Source: Entamoeba invadens IP1 (taxonomy: Eukaryota; Evosea; Mastigamoebida; Endamoebidae). Taken from it: a stretch of DNA of 64,000 bases. Positions 32,901 to 42,956 of this stretch are shown here, piece after piece. Made by a program: the position numbers and the translations under genes. The DNA is taken from contig NW_004440112.1 in NCBI RefSeq assembly GCF_000330505.1, forward strand, positions 59,859 to 123,858, given 5' to 3'. The notes under the pieces are model-generated. The model saw only the letters and a program-made list of their open reading frames with translations, was not told the origin of the DNA and did no database searches. The first letter of the stretch is position 1; each line of letters opens with the position of its first letter.

Positions 32901-35900
32901 TCAATTCACAATTATTACCGAGTTTGGTACAAACGGGTGTTTCATTTGTGTTGTCATAAATATAACCATTTTCACATAAAACACATTTGGTGCCATTCAA
33001 AACATAAGGAGAAATACATTTGGTGCATTTTACTTGACCAACAGAAATTGTTTGACATTCGTCACAAAAATCAACATTGTTGTAACACTCAGAACATGTT
33101 GTTTCACCGAACTTGTATTCGCCAATCGGACAGATTTCACAACCACCACTTCTCTGAATAAACGGATCTTTGCAAGTCATACACTTCTTTGTTTCAGATG
33201 AACATCTATTACAATTTGATATTGTGGAACACGCAACACATTTGCCAGATGCATCATCGGGATAGAACCCAATTACACACACTTTGCACTTCCTCGAAAA
33301 GTCTGGCGAACAGGTGATGCAGTTTGTGTCAAATGATTTGCATGCAACACACACTTTGTCTGGCGGGTCATCAAAGACGTGGTTTGTAGCACAGCTTGTG
33401 CAGACACCAGTTGATGCGTTGCACTGCCCATTGCAACTTGTGTCACAGAGAGTACATTTCCCATTTGTGTTTGGATACATTCCGTTATCACATATTGCAC
33501 ACTCTCTTTTGTTATCAACACATTTCACACAATTGGTATCAAAAGTTCGGCAAGCCACACATTGAAGCGATGCAACACTGTCTGGCACATACCCACTTTG
33601 GCACCCAGTACACATTCCGCTGACCGTATTGCATTGTCCACCACATGTTACATCACAGCTTTGGCACTTAAAATCGCCTGATGTCTTCGGGTAATACCCT
33701 GCCTTACATTGTTTGCACTTTCTTTCTGCACCACCTGGACATTCAGCACAGTACATGTCAAATTGTTCACATGTTATGCATCTCTGTGACGGAGATGCAG
33801 ACAACACATAACCAGTTTTACACGATAGGCAGTTTCCGGTGCTTCCATCACAACTGTTGGCACATGTAGAATCACACAAAACACAATTACCATCACTAAA
33901 AGAACGATAACCCGTGTTGCATGTAACACATCTTCTCTCATGTGTTGGCGAACAAGTGGTGCAGTGTTTTTCAAATGATGTGCAATTCTCACAGACAAGA
34001 CTTGTTGCACTGACAAAGACGTAGTTTGACAAGCAGCTTTTGCAGTATCCCGTTTCTGTGTTACAGTTTCCATTGCATGTAGTGTCGCATTGTTGGCATC
34101 TTTTCTCGCCATTTGATTGGAGAACCGGGTAATTATTTGTTGTGCATTTTACACAGTTGCGTGTTGCATCACTTGCACAAGTCACACACAGTGAGTCAAA
34201 TGTGCTGCAAGTTTCACATGTGTCAGTGCTGCCAGCCTGGACAACACTGTTTTCACTGCACGATTTACACTTCCCAGTCACACCATCGCAGTTATCACAC
34301 ACTTCATCACATTTCACACAGACACCATTCACCGAGTATTTGTTGTTCTTACAGACAGTACATTTCTTTTCATAATTGCTGTCACACGTCTCACAATCCA
34401 CATTAAAGGCAGCACAGCTGATGCAGTTCATCCCGTTCTTGACGTACCCATCAAGACACCCAGTGCACACACCTGTTGAAGTATCACACTTACCACCACA
34501 CGTGTTGTCACACAACATGCACTTCCCATTGCTGTCTGGGTAATAACCAGCTATACACGAAACACACTTCTCACTTCTAAAGTTGCTGTCGCAAATGGAA
34601 CAATTTGCATCAAGCAAAGAACATGTTCTGCACGTCTTTGTGTTGCTTGGGTTGTAGACGTGGTTGGACGAACAGCCGGTGCACACCCCACTTACTGTGT
34701 TACACATCCCGCCACATGTTGTATCACACAGTCCACATCTCCCATCACTTTGTGGGAAGTAGCCAGCTGTACAATTTGTGCATATGCGGCTTCCATTTGA
34801 TGCACACGAGTTTGCTTGGCAGTGACTGTCGAATGTCTGGCAGCTCTCACACACTTTTGAAACAGGACTTGTCAACACATTTCCAGACAAACAGCTTCGA
34901 CAGTTCCCGTTGGTTGGGTCACATTTTCCGTTGCACGGCGAATCACATGGCACACATATTCCGTTTTGTGGATACATCGCTTCCGTTTTACATGTTGTGC
35001 ATGTCCGGGTAAAAGTAGTTGCACATTGCAAGCAGTTGGAATCAAACGAATTGCATGAAAGACACAACTTTTTGTCAATCAGACTTGGGACATATTGGGC
35101 AACACACTTTGAGCACACACCTGTGATTGGGCTGCACGTCGCACACCCAGATGCACATCTGACACACGCGCCATCACTGGCCGGATAATATCCATCTTCG
35201 CACTGGTAACATCGCCGCGTGTTATCAGAGGCACATTTATTGCAGTTTGTGTCAAATGATTTGCATGCAACACACACTTTGTTTGGCGGGTCATCAAAGA
35301 CGTGGTTTGTAGCACACCTTGTGCAGACACCAGTTGATGCGTTGCACTGTCCATTGCATGTCGTGTCACACAGAGTGCATATCCCATTTGTGTTTGGATA
35401 CATCCCACTCTGACAGTTGATGCACTTTCTTTGGTTTGTTTTACACTCAACACAGTTCAAATCGAAAGTTTGGCACGTCTCACATTTATTTGTAATTGGT
35501 AATGTTGGCACATACCCACTTTGGCACCCAGCACACATTCCAGTTGTCTTGTCGCACTTTCCACCACATGTTACATCACAGCTCTGACACTTGAAATCGC
35601 CTGATGTCTTCGAGTAATACCCTGCCTTACATTGTTTGCACTTCCTAGTTGAGTCCGATGCGCATGTGATGCAGTTGGCGTCAAATGTCGAACAACTCTC
35701 ACATTGGTCGGTCTTTGTGCTCTGAAACACGTAATTTGCATCACACTGGTTGCAAATCCCACTCGTTGGGTCACACGCACCAGATGCACAGTGCAACCCA
35801 CATTCAACACACTTCCCACTTGTTGTGTTTGGACGAAGACCGCTTTTACATGTTGTACAAACACGGCTTGAGTCAACAGAACACGTCACACAATTCGAAT

Positions 35901-37626
35901 CAAAAGTGGAACACATTTCACATTGTATTGATAATGGTTCTGTAACAACCCAATTTGATAATGAACATGTTTTACAGTTACCATTTGTAGTGTCACAATC
36001 AGCACACGTTAAACTACAATTGACGCAAATAACATCGCCATTTTGTTGTGCAGATGGGTACATTTGGCTTTTACAATTTACACAAGTGCGAGTGCTGTTT
36101 GTTGCACATTGAATACAATTTGCGTCAAATTTAGTGCATTGTTGACAGATTGTCTGTGTTGGGTTATAAGGAACATAGCCACTCGTACACTTGGTACAAA
36201 TTCCATTTGTTCCATCACAGTTGTCCAAACAGGTTGAATCACATTTAATACAAATCCCATTACTGGCAGGTTTGTACTTATTATTACAAATCAGACACTT
36301 TCTCTCCCCATCTTCTTTACAAGTCTGGCAATTTGGATCAAATAATTGACACGACTCACATTTGAGTGAATTGCTATCAAGTTTTAATACATAACCAAGT
36401 TTGCACGAAGTACAATATCCATACTGTTGATCACAATTGTTTCCACATGTCTCATCGCATTCTTGACATGTAAAAGGTGACACAGTTAATGGGTAATAAC
36501 CAGCTTTACATGTGTTGCATTTTCTTGTTGTTTTTGAACATGTTTGACAGTTTGAATCTAAATTAGGACATGGTTCACAATCCAATTGATTTGGTGTTTC
36601 TTGTTTTGTATACAAATCGATACATGTATTACAAACACCATTAAACGTGTTACACCCATCCGATTCACAAGTTGTAGAACAGGGTTCACATTTTTCAGTA
36701 TACTGTGATGGGTAATACCCCTTATTGCACTCATAACACCTCCTCCGAAAACTTGAATCACACGTTTTACAATTTGGGTCAAAAGAAGAACACGGCTCAC
36801 ATCCAACAGCAGGGTATGCAACAATAACGTAATTTGATGGACATGATAAACATGATGGACTATCTGTAGAACACTGTTTGCATGAACTTGGACATATTTG
36901 ACATGATCCCATGCTATTATAGTATCCATTTTCACAATTGTTGCAAGAAGTTTTAGTGCAACTTATACAATGTGGATCTACGGTATTACACAGTAGACAC
37001 GTGGATTCATCCGTAATGTAATATCCCACTTTACAAGTAAGACAAGTCGATAGACCAAGACAATCGTTACAACCGTCTATACATGGGTTACATATCGAAT
37101 ATCTCAAAAAGTAACCATCATCACATTGATTACATTGACCACCATTCGGATCACAAGATTTTATTTTACAATTTGTGGGACAACAATTTCCATTTGTGTC
37201 TAATTCTTGATTTGTGCCACACCCTTTTAAAGATAATTTTGTTGCTGAAGATAAACTGATTCTTGTTTCATTGGTCTTAAAAAATGTTGAATTTTTGTAA
37301 ATAAATATCGAGTTTTTGACATTGTTAAAGTAATTGACTGTTTGGTTGTATTTTAATATTAAACTACTGTTATCAAAAAATACAGTCAATTCCTTCGGCT
37401 TCACAATGAATTCTACAGTCAAAGTTTTTGTAGTTAAACAGTAAATATCTGTTATAGAATCATCAATGTACAATTTATCTTTTACAACTTTAAAATGTTC
37501 GACATTACATTCGACATTTTTAGGTTGTGTGTCAAAACATGTTAAAGATGAATTATTATTGCAATATATCAGCGTCGACTGAGCTATACAAAAGAATAAT
37601 ATGGCTGGTATAATGATTATACTCAT
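29980..37626 (-). CDS. Giant transmembrane kinase (TMK) with about 40 CxxC modules, intact
   Basis: 2548 residues in one exon. A signal peptide (1-20) and a short N-terminal domain precede an ectodomain (about 130-2090) made of repeated units of roughly 50 residues: CDxTCxGxCxxxTGxCxxCxxGYV, then CxxCxxFDxNCxxCxxxxxRxCxxCxxGYYP. One TM segment lies near 2103-2130. The kinase domain (about 2283-2540) has IGEGSFG, Lys 2309, Asp 2404 in HRDIKPDN, Asp 2427 in DFG and a MAPE motif, so it should be active, probably with Ser/Thr specificity given HRDIKPDN. TMKs are plasma-membrane receptors thought to sense the environment or bacteria. The ectodomain contains a recent internal duplication. The same gene family provides most pseudogenes in this window. 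Confidence 0.95.
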   Translation of the reverse strand: MSIIIIPAILFFCIAQSTLIYCNNNSSLTCFDTQPKNVECNVEHFKVVKDKLYIDDSITDIYCLTTKTLTVEFIVKPKELTVFFDNSSLILKYNQTVNYFNNVKNSIFIYKNSTFFKTNETRISLSSATKLSLKGCGTNQELDTNGNCCPTNCKIKSCDPNGGQCNQCDDGYFLRYSICNPCIDGCNDCLGLSTCLTCKVGYYITDESTCLLCNTVDPHCISCTKTSCNNCENGYYNSMGSCQICPSSCKQCSTDSPSCLSCPSNYVIVAYPAVGCEPCSSFDPNCKTCDSSFRRRCYECNKGYYPSQYTEKCEPCSTTCESDGCNTFNGVCNTCIDLYTKQETPNQLDCEPCPNLDSNCQTCSKTTRKCNTCKAGYYPLTVSPFTCQECDETCGNNCDQQYGYCTSCKLGYVLKLDSNSLKCESCQLFDPNCQTCKEDGERKCLICNNKYKPASNGICIKCDSTCLDNCDGTNGICTKCTSGYVPYNPTQTICQQCTKFDANCIQCATNSTRTCVNCKSQMYPSAQQNGDVICVNCSLTCADCDTTNGNCKTCSLSNWVVTEPLSIQCEMCSTFDSNCVTCSVDSSRVCTTCKSGLRPNTTSGKCVECGLHCASGACDPTSGICNQCDANYVFQSTKTDQCESCSTFDANCITCASDSTRKCKQCKAGYYSKTSGDFKCQSCDVTCGGKCDKTTGMCAGCQSGYVPTLPITNKCETCQTFDLNCVECKTNQRKCINCQSGMYPNTNGICTLCDTTCNGQCNASTGVCTRCATNHVFDDPPNKVCVACKSFDTNCNKCASDNTRRCYQCEDGYYPASDGACVRCASGCATCSPITGVCSKCVAQYVPSLIDKKLCLSCNSFDSNCLQCATTFTRTCTTCKTEAMYPQNGICVPCDSPCNGKCDPTNGNCRSCLSGNVLTSPVSKVCESCQTFDSHCQANSCASNGSRICTNCTAGYFPQSDGRCGLCDTTCGGMCNTVSGVCTGCSSNHVYNPSNTKTCRTCSLLDANCSICDSNFRSEKCVSCIAGYYPDSNGKCMLCDNTCGGKCDTSTGVCTGCLDGYVKNGMNCISCAAFNVDCETCDSNYEKKCTVCKNNKYSVNGVCVKCDEVCDNCDGVTGKCKSCSENSVVQAGSTDTCETCSTFDSLCVTCASDATRNCVKCTTNNYPVLQSNGEKRCQQCDTTCNGNCNTETGYCKSCLSNYVFVSATSLVCENCTSFEKHCTTCSPTHERRCVTCNTGYRSFSDGNCVLCDSTCANSCDGSTGNCLSCKTGYVLSASPSQRCITCEQFDMYCAECPGGAERKCKQCKAGYYPKTSGDFKCQSCDVTCGGQCNTVSGMCTGCQSGYVPDSVASLQCVACRTFDTNCVKCVDNKRECAICDNGMYPNTNGKCTLCDTSCNGQCNASTGVCTSCATNHVFDDPPDKVCVACKSFDTNCITCSPDFSRKCKVCVIGFYPDDASGKCVACSTISNCNRCSSETKKCMTCKDPFIQRSGGCEICPIGEYKFGETTCSECYNNVDFCDECQTISVGQVKCTKCISPYVLNGTKCVLCENGYIYDNTNETPVCTKLGNNCELTDDAKNCILCGEKSFISNGKCVSSETCESPSLTSCDCSDQISINSICTIKIEYCKYQKSERGIATCINCVNNYTLNDGGVCEQQNVYGLVRNGVAFGCKTGQYLTTENTCDSCGASNVVCTNQNSFLKCGDSNINDIEQLKCTTDLQCDLVLNEFCVQCKQNDMEIIHGKCTRCQIENCKQCVGGMCQLCNENYLMYNKNRCVINEQVNCERTSQYGCVECKNGYYSVDTKNTEDNYQFCTKITLQNCKHISFVNSSEICLECLDAFKMKDGICADNFNTKEDDHKEEKQTLYSSKSVFKKAEKSECQTRNNKGCQRCPSGYYLNKNSCEKCSNECLSCYNATYCISCNSGYFLDSSMKCRTLGELEKKCDVTLPTGGGCAICKVGYYKVEKDCNECDKSCDICVKKDECLSCKEGYFKIPSESNKLCLSNTTLSNCLESNFEGCESCENSYYLQNGRCLNCEENCLKCYNADECISCANEYILSNGKCVYYSTIVNCILSNDSKCIKCDKNSIPSDDGDSCIFQTNYGLVVGTPISIVIVLIIIFVILFFVFFKIYQTNKKRKDLKNICTFDMSRSNVEMVSMNNNLCTNKPVLKFDLDDIEQIPVDSETRDLVCVGNTSKHKMKIQFSVLEGCDNYKIRTTPSLVTLKKGEACEFEIFIEPLCSCHLEEDIMVIALDIETGVQYNEKIQIEVLTENSTKLNYKELNEEKKIGEGSFGIVYKGNYRGNTVAIKRMKESTGENNDMTEFTKEVTMLDKFRSDYIVHFYGAVFIPNKVCMVTEFAQFGSLQDLMKNKKTSEISNKLRVKIGIDAAKGILYLHENGILHRDIKPDNILVVSLDINVTINGKLTDFGSSRNVNLLTTNMTFTKGIGTPVYMAPEVLSQQKYKRAADVYSFGVTMYETFKWGEAYDKERFRFPWKIAEFVMSGKRLEKHEIMSEEVYLVIKKCWCHAPIDRIEIEEVVKILELINSV
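33310..33735 (-). repeat. Internal duplicated block A of the giant TMK
   Basis: Nearly identical at nucleotide level to 35233..35658; both AGTTTGTGTC (33321 and 35244) and TCGCCTGATGTCTTCG (33674 and 35597) keep the same offset of 1923 nt, which is 641 codons. Other ectodomain repeats have diverged much more. Confidence 0.85.
35233..35658 (-). repeat. Internal duplicated block B of the giant TMK
   Basis: Partner of 33310..33735. The few differences visible are mostly single-base, including a changed GCACAGCTTGTG/GCACACCTTGTG. The block encodes about three CxxC modules. Confidence 0.85.
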
Positions 37627-39935
37627 AACAACAAATTTATATAAACAGTTGCAATTTTTTATAGCAAGAAAATGTAATATATTTCAATTGTCTTTGAAAC
37701 AGATATATAAATATTATTCCAATAAATTGGTAAACTAAATTTGTAAACGGGTTATAAAGAACCAAAAACATTTATGAAGACTATCCATTCGGCTCTTTGT
37801 TAATTAATAATGTAAAAAAAATAAAATATAAAATCATTCATATAATTTATTATTTTGTTTACTTTAATTTTTATAAGTTTTTTTCTTTTTGTTTTTGAGT
37901 CATCATGTTTTATATTTGTAATTCTTTGTCTGAATTTTATTGTTTTTGACCATTGTTAGTCAAATCAAAACAGTAATCTTTGAAATTATTTTTCGTTTTT
38001 CGTATAAAATAAACTTTTGAACGAAAATATACTAATTATTGTTGTATTGGTTGAACTAATATATTTGGTATTCAAAACAATAGTTTTTTTATTTGACTGT
38101 TTGTTTTAATTGTTCGTGTTTTAATAAAATTTTATAATATTCTAAATTATCATCATGCTACTGATTTGAAAAATTTGTGTTGTTTATTTAAACTGTGAAA
38201 CAAATAGAGTAATTAATGGGTGACAAATTTATTTTAAGTAATTTAATAATTTTTTATATAAATTGTTATTTGGTGAAAAACAATAAATGAAAAATAAAAA
38301 ATTAAATCCCACTTTTTTACATCATTTAATCGCTATTTTTTTTCTTTCACCCAATTAGTTTCTATAAATCAAATTTTCTTCCATTTGTATTTTTAATATT
38401 TGGTTAAATACATACGAAGATTTATTTGTTTGTGTTTCTTTAAATTATTTAATTTGCACACAATTTATTTAAAAAATTAAATTATTAATTTCATACAATT
38501 TTGACATTATTTTGTTTGTAATTTTATTTTATAATAATACAATAATTAATTATTATAATTCTCAATAATTTTTGAGTAGCTTAAAATATTCAAGTCCAGC
38601 AAAAACAAAATTGATTTAATTATAATAACCAATACCAAATTGTTCTTTTTTTCAAAAAATCTTTATTAATTGGTTTTTAACAATTGAAGACTTTTCAATA
38701 ATTTTTAAAATCAAACAACAAACAAAACTCAACGAATTAATTATTTTCGTATATAATTTATGAGTTACTCAAAACAGTTGAAACCAAACAAAAATAATCG
38801 TTTTGGTTTTATATTATTTTCAAAAATAGTTACATTTTGATTAAATTAATTACTGTAAAAACATAAATTGATCAAGCCAGAAGTTTCCAAAATCCCAATC
38901 CTAATTACCCACGTCACTATTTTATTATTAAAATGTTCATTTTCTCTATAAATTCGTACGTTATAGAGATAATAATAATACCATATTTTCGGTAATAATT
39001 ATTTTGGAAACGCCTGATCAAGCCACATATTAAATTTGATTATTATAAATTAGTACAAATGAAAGAAAAATTGTGTGACAAATAATAGGGATTAATTAAT
39101 GGAAAACAATGGGATTTTATTTTTTATTTTCTATTTATAGTTTTTTGTTTTTTGTTTTTCACAAAAAACAATTTCTATAAAAGAATTATTAAATAACTAA
39201 AAATAAATCTGTCACTCATTTTATTCTTGTCACTCATCAAATACTCTATCTGTACAAATTTAACTCAGTTGGATGCAAATTTAAAAAGAAAACGTTTTAA
39301 TAGTTTGAATTTAATTGTTATTTTTGAGTACAAAAGTGGTGAGTTTTGACATAAATAACAAATAATTTTATTAAGTAAATTGACAATGTTCAAATTTAAA
39401 AAAATATGTTCACAAATATATTTTCGAATGCCTTTTTATTCATATATTTTGCATAGTTGTTTTTTAACAATTAACTTTTTATTTTAAAAATGTTATGATT
39501 AAATAAATTATATTTTTAAATTCATTCACAGAAAGTATGCTTTTCCCATTAGGCTGGCTCGAGAAACTGTATATTTATACATATATTTGTTTTTTTTGCA
39601 AATAATACAAATAAAGTTGAACATTCAACTTTTCTTAATGTTTTGTTTTTTTATTAAAAAAATACATCTTAATTTAAATTCATTTATAATAAACTAGTAT
39701 ATAATTTTATTACTAAATACGACAATTTGAAAAGTAATTTAAAAATAATAAAAATTAGAAAACAAATGATTATGTTACTTATGAATCGTAAATGAAAAAT
39801 TTAATAGAAATTTTTTAATCAAAACATCTATTACAAACAATAATTTTCTTGTATTATAGAAATTTATTGAATACGGAATTTAATTTTGTATTTATTTTTT
39901 TGTATAAAAACAAATAGTTTTATAATAAATATCAG
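37627..39935. other. Intergenic region between divergent surface-protein genes
   Basis: About 2.3 kb of AT-rich DNA separating the giant TMK (minus) from the five-exon CxxC gene (plus). It should contain both promoters. Apart from one MITE (38878..39016) I see no gene or RNA. Confidence 0.5.
38878..39016. repeat. hAT-type MITE, 139 bp
   Basis: Ends CAGAAGTTTCC and, in reverse complement, CAGGCGTTTCC. ATCAAGC lies directly before the left end and directly after the right end, giving a 7-8 bp target duplication typical of hAT. The interior matches 49764..49888 in inverted orientation (CCAATCCTAATTACCCACGT against its complement). Confidence 0.75.
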
Positions 39936-42249
39936 ATGTTTTTGTTCTTATTTGTTGTTCTTTTAAGAGGCGGAATGTATCCAAACCCCGACTGTCTTCA
40001 CTCTTCGTGTTCTATATGTTCTAAATCGCCAGAAATTTGTGAAGAGTGTATTTCATATTATATATTAGTGAATGGCCAGTGTATATGTTTGTCAAATTAA
40101 ATTTATTTTGAACAAAAATGTATTAATCTTAAGATCAAGGTGACGCTCATTGTCAATATGAAAATGATGGATCTTGTTTAATTTGTGAAGATGAATATAA
40201 ACTCGACAATTCAACCAAAATGTGTATTCGTTTGTTGTTTATTATTTTATTTTATTATTTTGATAAAATAAACAAATTATAATAATAATAATTGACACAT
40301 AGCTGGAAATGATGGGTGTTTGGAATACAACGAAGAAAACTTTACATGCAAAGAATGTTTATTTGATTATTCTTTGAAAGAAAACGGGAGTTGTACTAAA
40401 TGCAAACCAATTGATTATTGTCTTGAATATACACAAAATTGTTCATGTTCATTTTGTGTATTTGGTATGTATATAAATGATAAGAACAAATGTCAAAGTG
40501 ATGATGAATTGTGTGTAGAATACACAAAAGTAAATGGTCAATTCAAATGCTCAAAANNNNNNNNNNNNNNNNNNNNNNNNNNNNNNNNNNNNNNNNNNNN
40601 NNNNNNNNNNNNNNNNNNNNNNNNNNNNNNNNNNNNNNNNNNNNNNNNNNNNNNNNCTACTTGTGTTCAGTATCAAACAGATGAAACAGGTAAAATTATA
40701 TGTAAAGAATGTCTAATGGGATATTCTCTTTTACCAAATAAATCATGTAAAAATACAACGGAAGTATTTGGAGAAAATTGTCTTATTGCTACAGAGGATG
40801 GGACTAAGTGTGATGAATGTAAAGATGGTTATTATCCAATGAATACAACGTGTGTACCATGTGGTAATTATTGTGATTATTGCAATGAAAATGGGTGCAA
40901 AAAATGTCATGAAAATTCCGTCTTAAATGATACCGACAACACCTGTCTTTGTTTGTTAAAACGAAATCATTTTAACAATAAAATTATTTAAAATAACATT
41001 TAGATTGTGGAGATCATTGCTTGGAATGTATATTTGAATTCGGTTCAATAGAATGCACAAATTGTGAACCCAATACGTTTTATTATAATGGAAAATGTAA
41101 AAGTTTGTTATATATCTTCAAGTCATATTATATTTTCGTAATACAATTTGTAATATTCAATTTACATTATTTATAAGATAATATAAGTGTTATATTTAGA
41201 CAAATTAAATCAAATGAAAATTTTGGATCAAATAACATGTTTAAACTTAATAAAAATATAATGAATAAATACAATTTGAACCAATTAATATTAATTTAAA
41301 ATGAAATATTTTATTATAATGTTAAATTACGTTTACTATTATTAATAATTCTAAAACTATTAGCCAAAACCATTTTTATTTTCATTGTAAAAAAGTTATA
41401 ATTTATTAAACATCAAAGAATAATTAATGTATATACAACAACTAAATTATAGTGAATGAATTACCTGCTTACACTTGTAATAGCACTGCAACCACATTAA
41501 TAGAATGTGAAACCACTGCTCAAAGTTGTGTACTTGAAACAATTTCAGATAATTATACTCTTTGTACTTACAAAGGGAGTAACTGCACTGCATGGGATAA
41601 CAACAATGAGTGTACTAAATGTGTTTTGGGGTACATACAAAACCCCAATATGAAATCAACATGTGTTGTAACTGATGAAAATTGTGACACTTTCCAAGCC
41701 AATTCTGATAACACAGAAGTGAAGTGTGTGGTTTGTAAAGATCGGTATTATCTTACAGATGATTTTAAATGTTCAAAGTGCTCAGACTCGTGTTCCACCA
41801 AATGTCTTAATGCTCCAAATAATTGCGAACAAACAAACTGTAATGATTTTGTGTGTATGAGGTGTTCTACAAAAGATAAGTGTGACACTTGTTATGGATA
41901 TGATCTCAATAAAGTGAATTCCAAAGGTACTTGTGGTTCTGTTGTATGTGCAAATTACCTGTTTGACTTAAAGTGTACAAGTTGCTTAAGTTATTCAGAA
42001 GAAACAATTCACCCAAAACCTTACTCTGATCCAGATTATCGTCTTCCAAAATATTACAACATGTATCTCTCAGATGAAAATTTCGAATGTACTCAAAGCT
42101 CGAAGAATGATGACATGAATTGGTTATGGATAACACTTGGGGTCGTTGGTGGATTATTAATCATTGCAATTATCATTGTAGTGATAATAATAATAACAGT
42201 GATTATCAAGAAGAAAAAGAATTCGGAGTATCAAGATATTTCAAAGTAA
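39936..42249 (+). CDS. Five-exon CxxC-rich type I membrane protein
   Basis: Exons 39936..40086, 40134..40229, 40303..40950, 41004..41102 and 41453..42249 give 596 residues (length uncertain because of a gap in exon 3). Each intron starts GTTTGT and ends AAG or TAG, and each splice restores the frame. The protein has a signal peptide (1-13), cysteine modules of the C-x-x-C type throughout, one C-terminal TM segment (from WLWITLGVVGGLLIIA) and a short tail beginning KKKKNSEYQD. There is no kinase domain, so it may be a co-receptor or adhesin related to TMK ectodomains or to Igl-type lectin subunits. All four introns are phase 1. Exons 2 and 4 (96 and 99 nt) each encode one small CxxC module. 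Four introns is many for an Entamoeba gene. Confidence 0.8.
40557..40656. other. Assembly gap (100 N)
   Basis: 100 N inside exon 3 of the five-exon gene. The frame stays open across it, but the true length is unknown and further exons could be hidden. Confidence 0.95.
41103..41452 (+). other. 350-nt intron, unusually long
   Basis: Starts GTTTGTTATA and ends AATTATAG. The other three introns of this gene are 47, 73 and 53 nt. Splicing joins A to TG and gives an internal ATG codon. The interior is extremely AT-rich. Confidence 0.7.
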
Positions 42250-42460
42250 AAATAAGATAAGTCTTATTATTTAAATTTGTTTTTTATAAATTTAATAATA
42301 TCTTTGTCATATAATTTTGGGAAAAACTTTTCACACCATTATGGCTACCAAATTGATTTTTTTTTCAATTTCGAATTATATTCAAATTAGAATTATAGTA
42401 AATAGAAAACAAAGAAAATATTATGTCTGGTTCCCGAATTCAAAAAATGCCGAAAATTCA

Positions 42461-42722
42461 CCTCGAGTTAGTGGAAACCGAGTAAGACGGAGCATTGAAA
42501 AGAAGGCTCTGAAGACGCACCCAAACAGTTTGTTTGTGCACCGTTTCACACACTTTCCAAGTCCTCCCTTGGCTCGGTTCCCCTTGACCCCCTCAAGCTA
42601 GGGGGTACCACATCCGCGTCCACACAGTACGGACAGGGAAAGTGGGTGACATGGGAACTTTTTTCAAAAAGTTCCATGTCACTCGCGGCAAATATTTTTT
42701 TTGGTAAAGGTGGTGAGGGTGG
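42461..42722 (+). repeat. GC-rich structured repeat, fullest copy
   Basis: Aligns with the reverse complement of 18836..19127 and, at its 3' end, with 1..97. Hairpin 1 is ACCCCCT-CAAGCT-AGGGGGT (42586-42605). Hairpin 2 is GCACC-CAAAC-AGTTT-GTTTG-TGC near 42518-42540. The other copy keeps both helices with different bases. Nearby GGGAACTTTTTTC and GAAAAAGTTCC form a third possible hairpin only in this copy. It is not coding, and I could not match it by eye to rRNA, SRP RNA, RNase P RNA or a tRNA-derived SINE. Confidence 0.75.
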
Positions 42723-42956
42723 TCAATGTAGATCCAATATAAATTATAAATTAATAATCGGAATTATTGTCCTGGTTGGAACCTGAATTTTCCATCTGAA
42801 ATAGCATTGAAAGACAAACTTAATACTTCATTTTTTAATTAATTATAATATTTATTTATCAAATTAAACTTTATTACAAACTTTATTTAGTTGGAACAAT
42901 AAAAATTTCGTTTTTTAATAAAATTTAAAAAACCAATGTTATAAACTCCAATAGCA

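Noticed and set aside
33310..35658. CRISPR-like array in the repeated TMK region
   Set aside because: The repeats are coding CxxC modules in a eukaryote, with no regular short repeats and unique spacers.
29980..37626. Many plus-strand ORFs opposite the giant TMK
   Set aside because: They are His/Thr/Cys-rich antisense translations of CxxC codons, with lengths explained by the low stop frequency of that strand.
42317..42601. ORF overlapping the GC-rich repeat copy
   Set aside because: Its frame is not preserved in the copy at 18836..19127, and only the repeat part is conserved.
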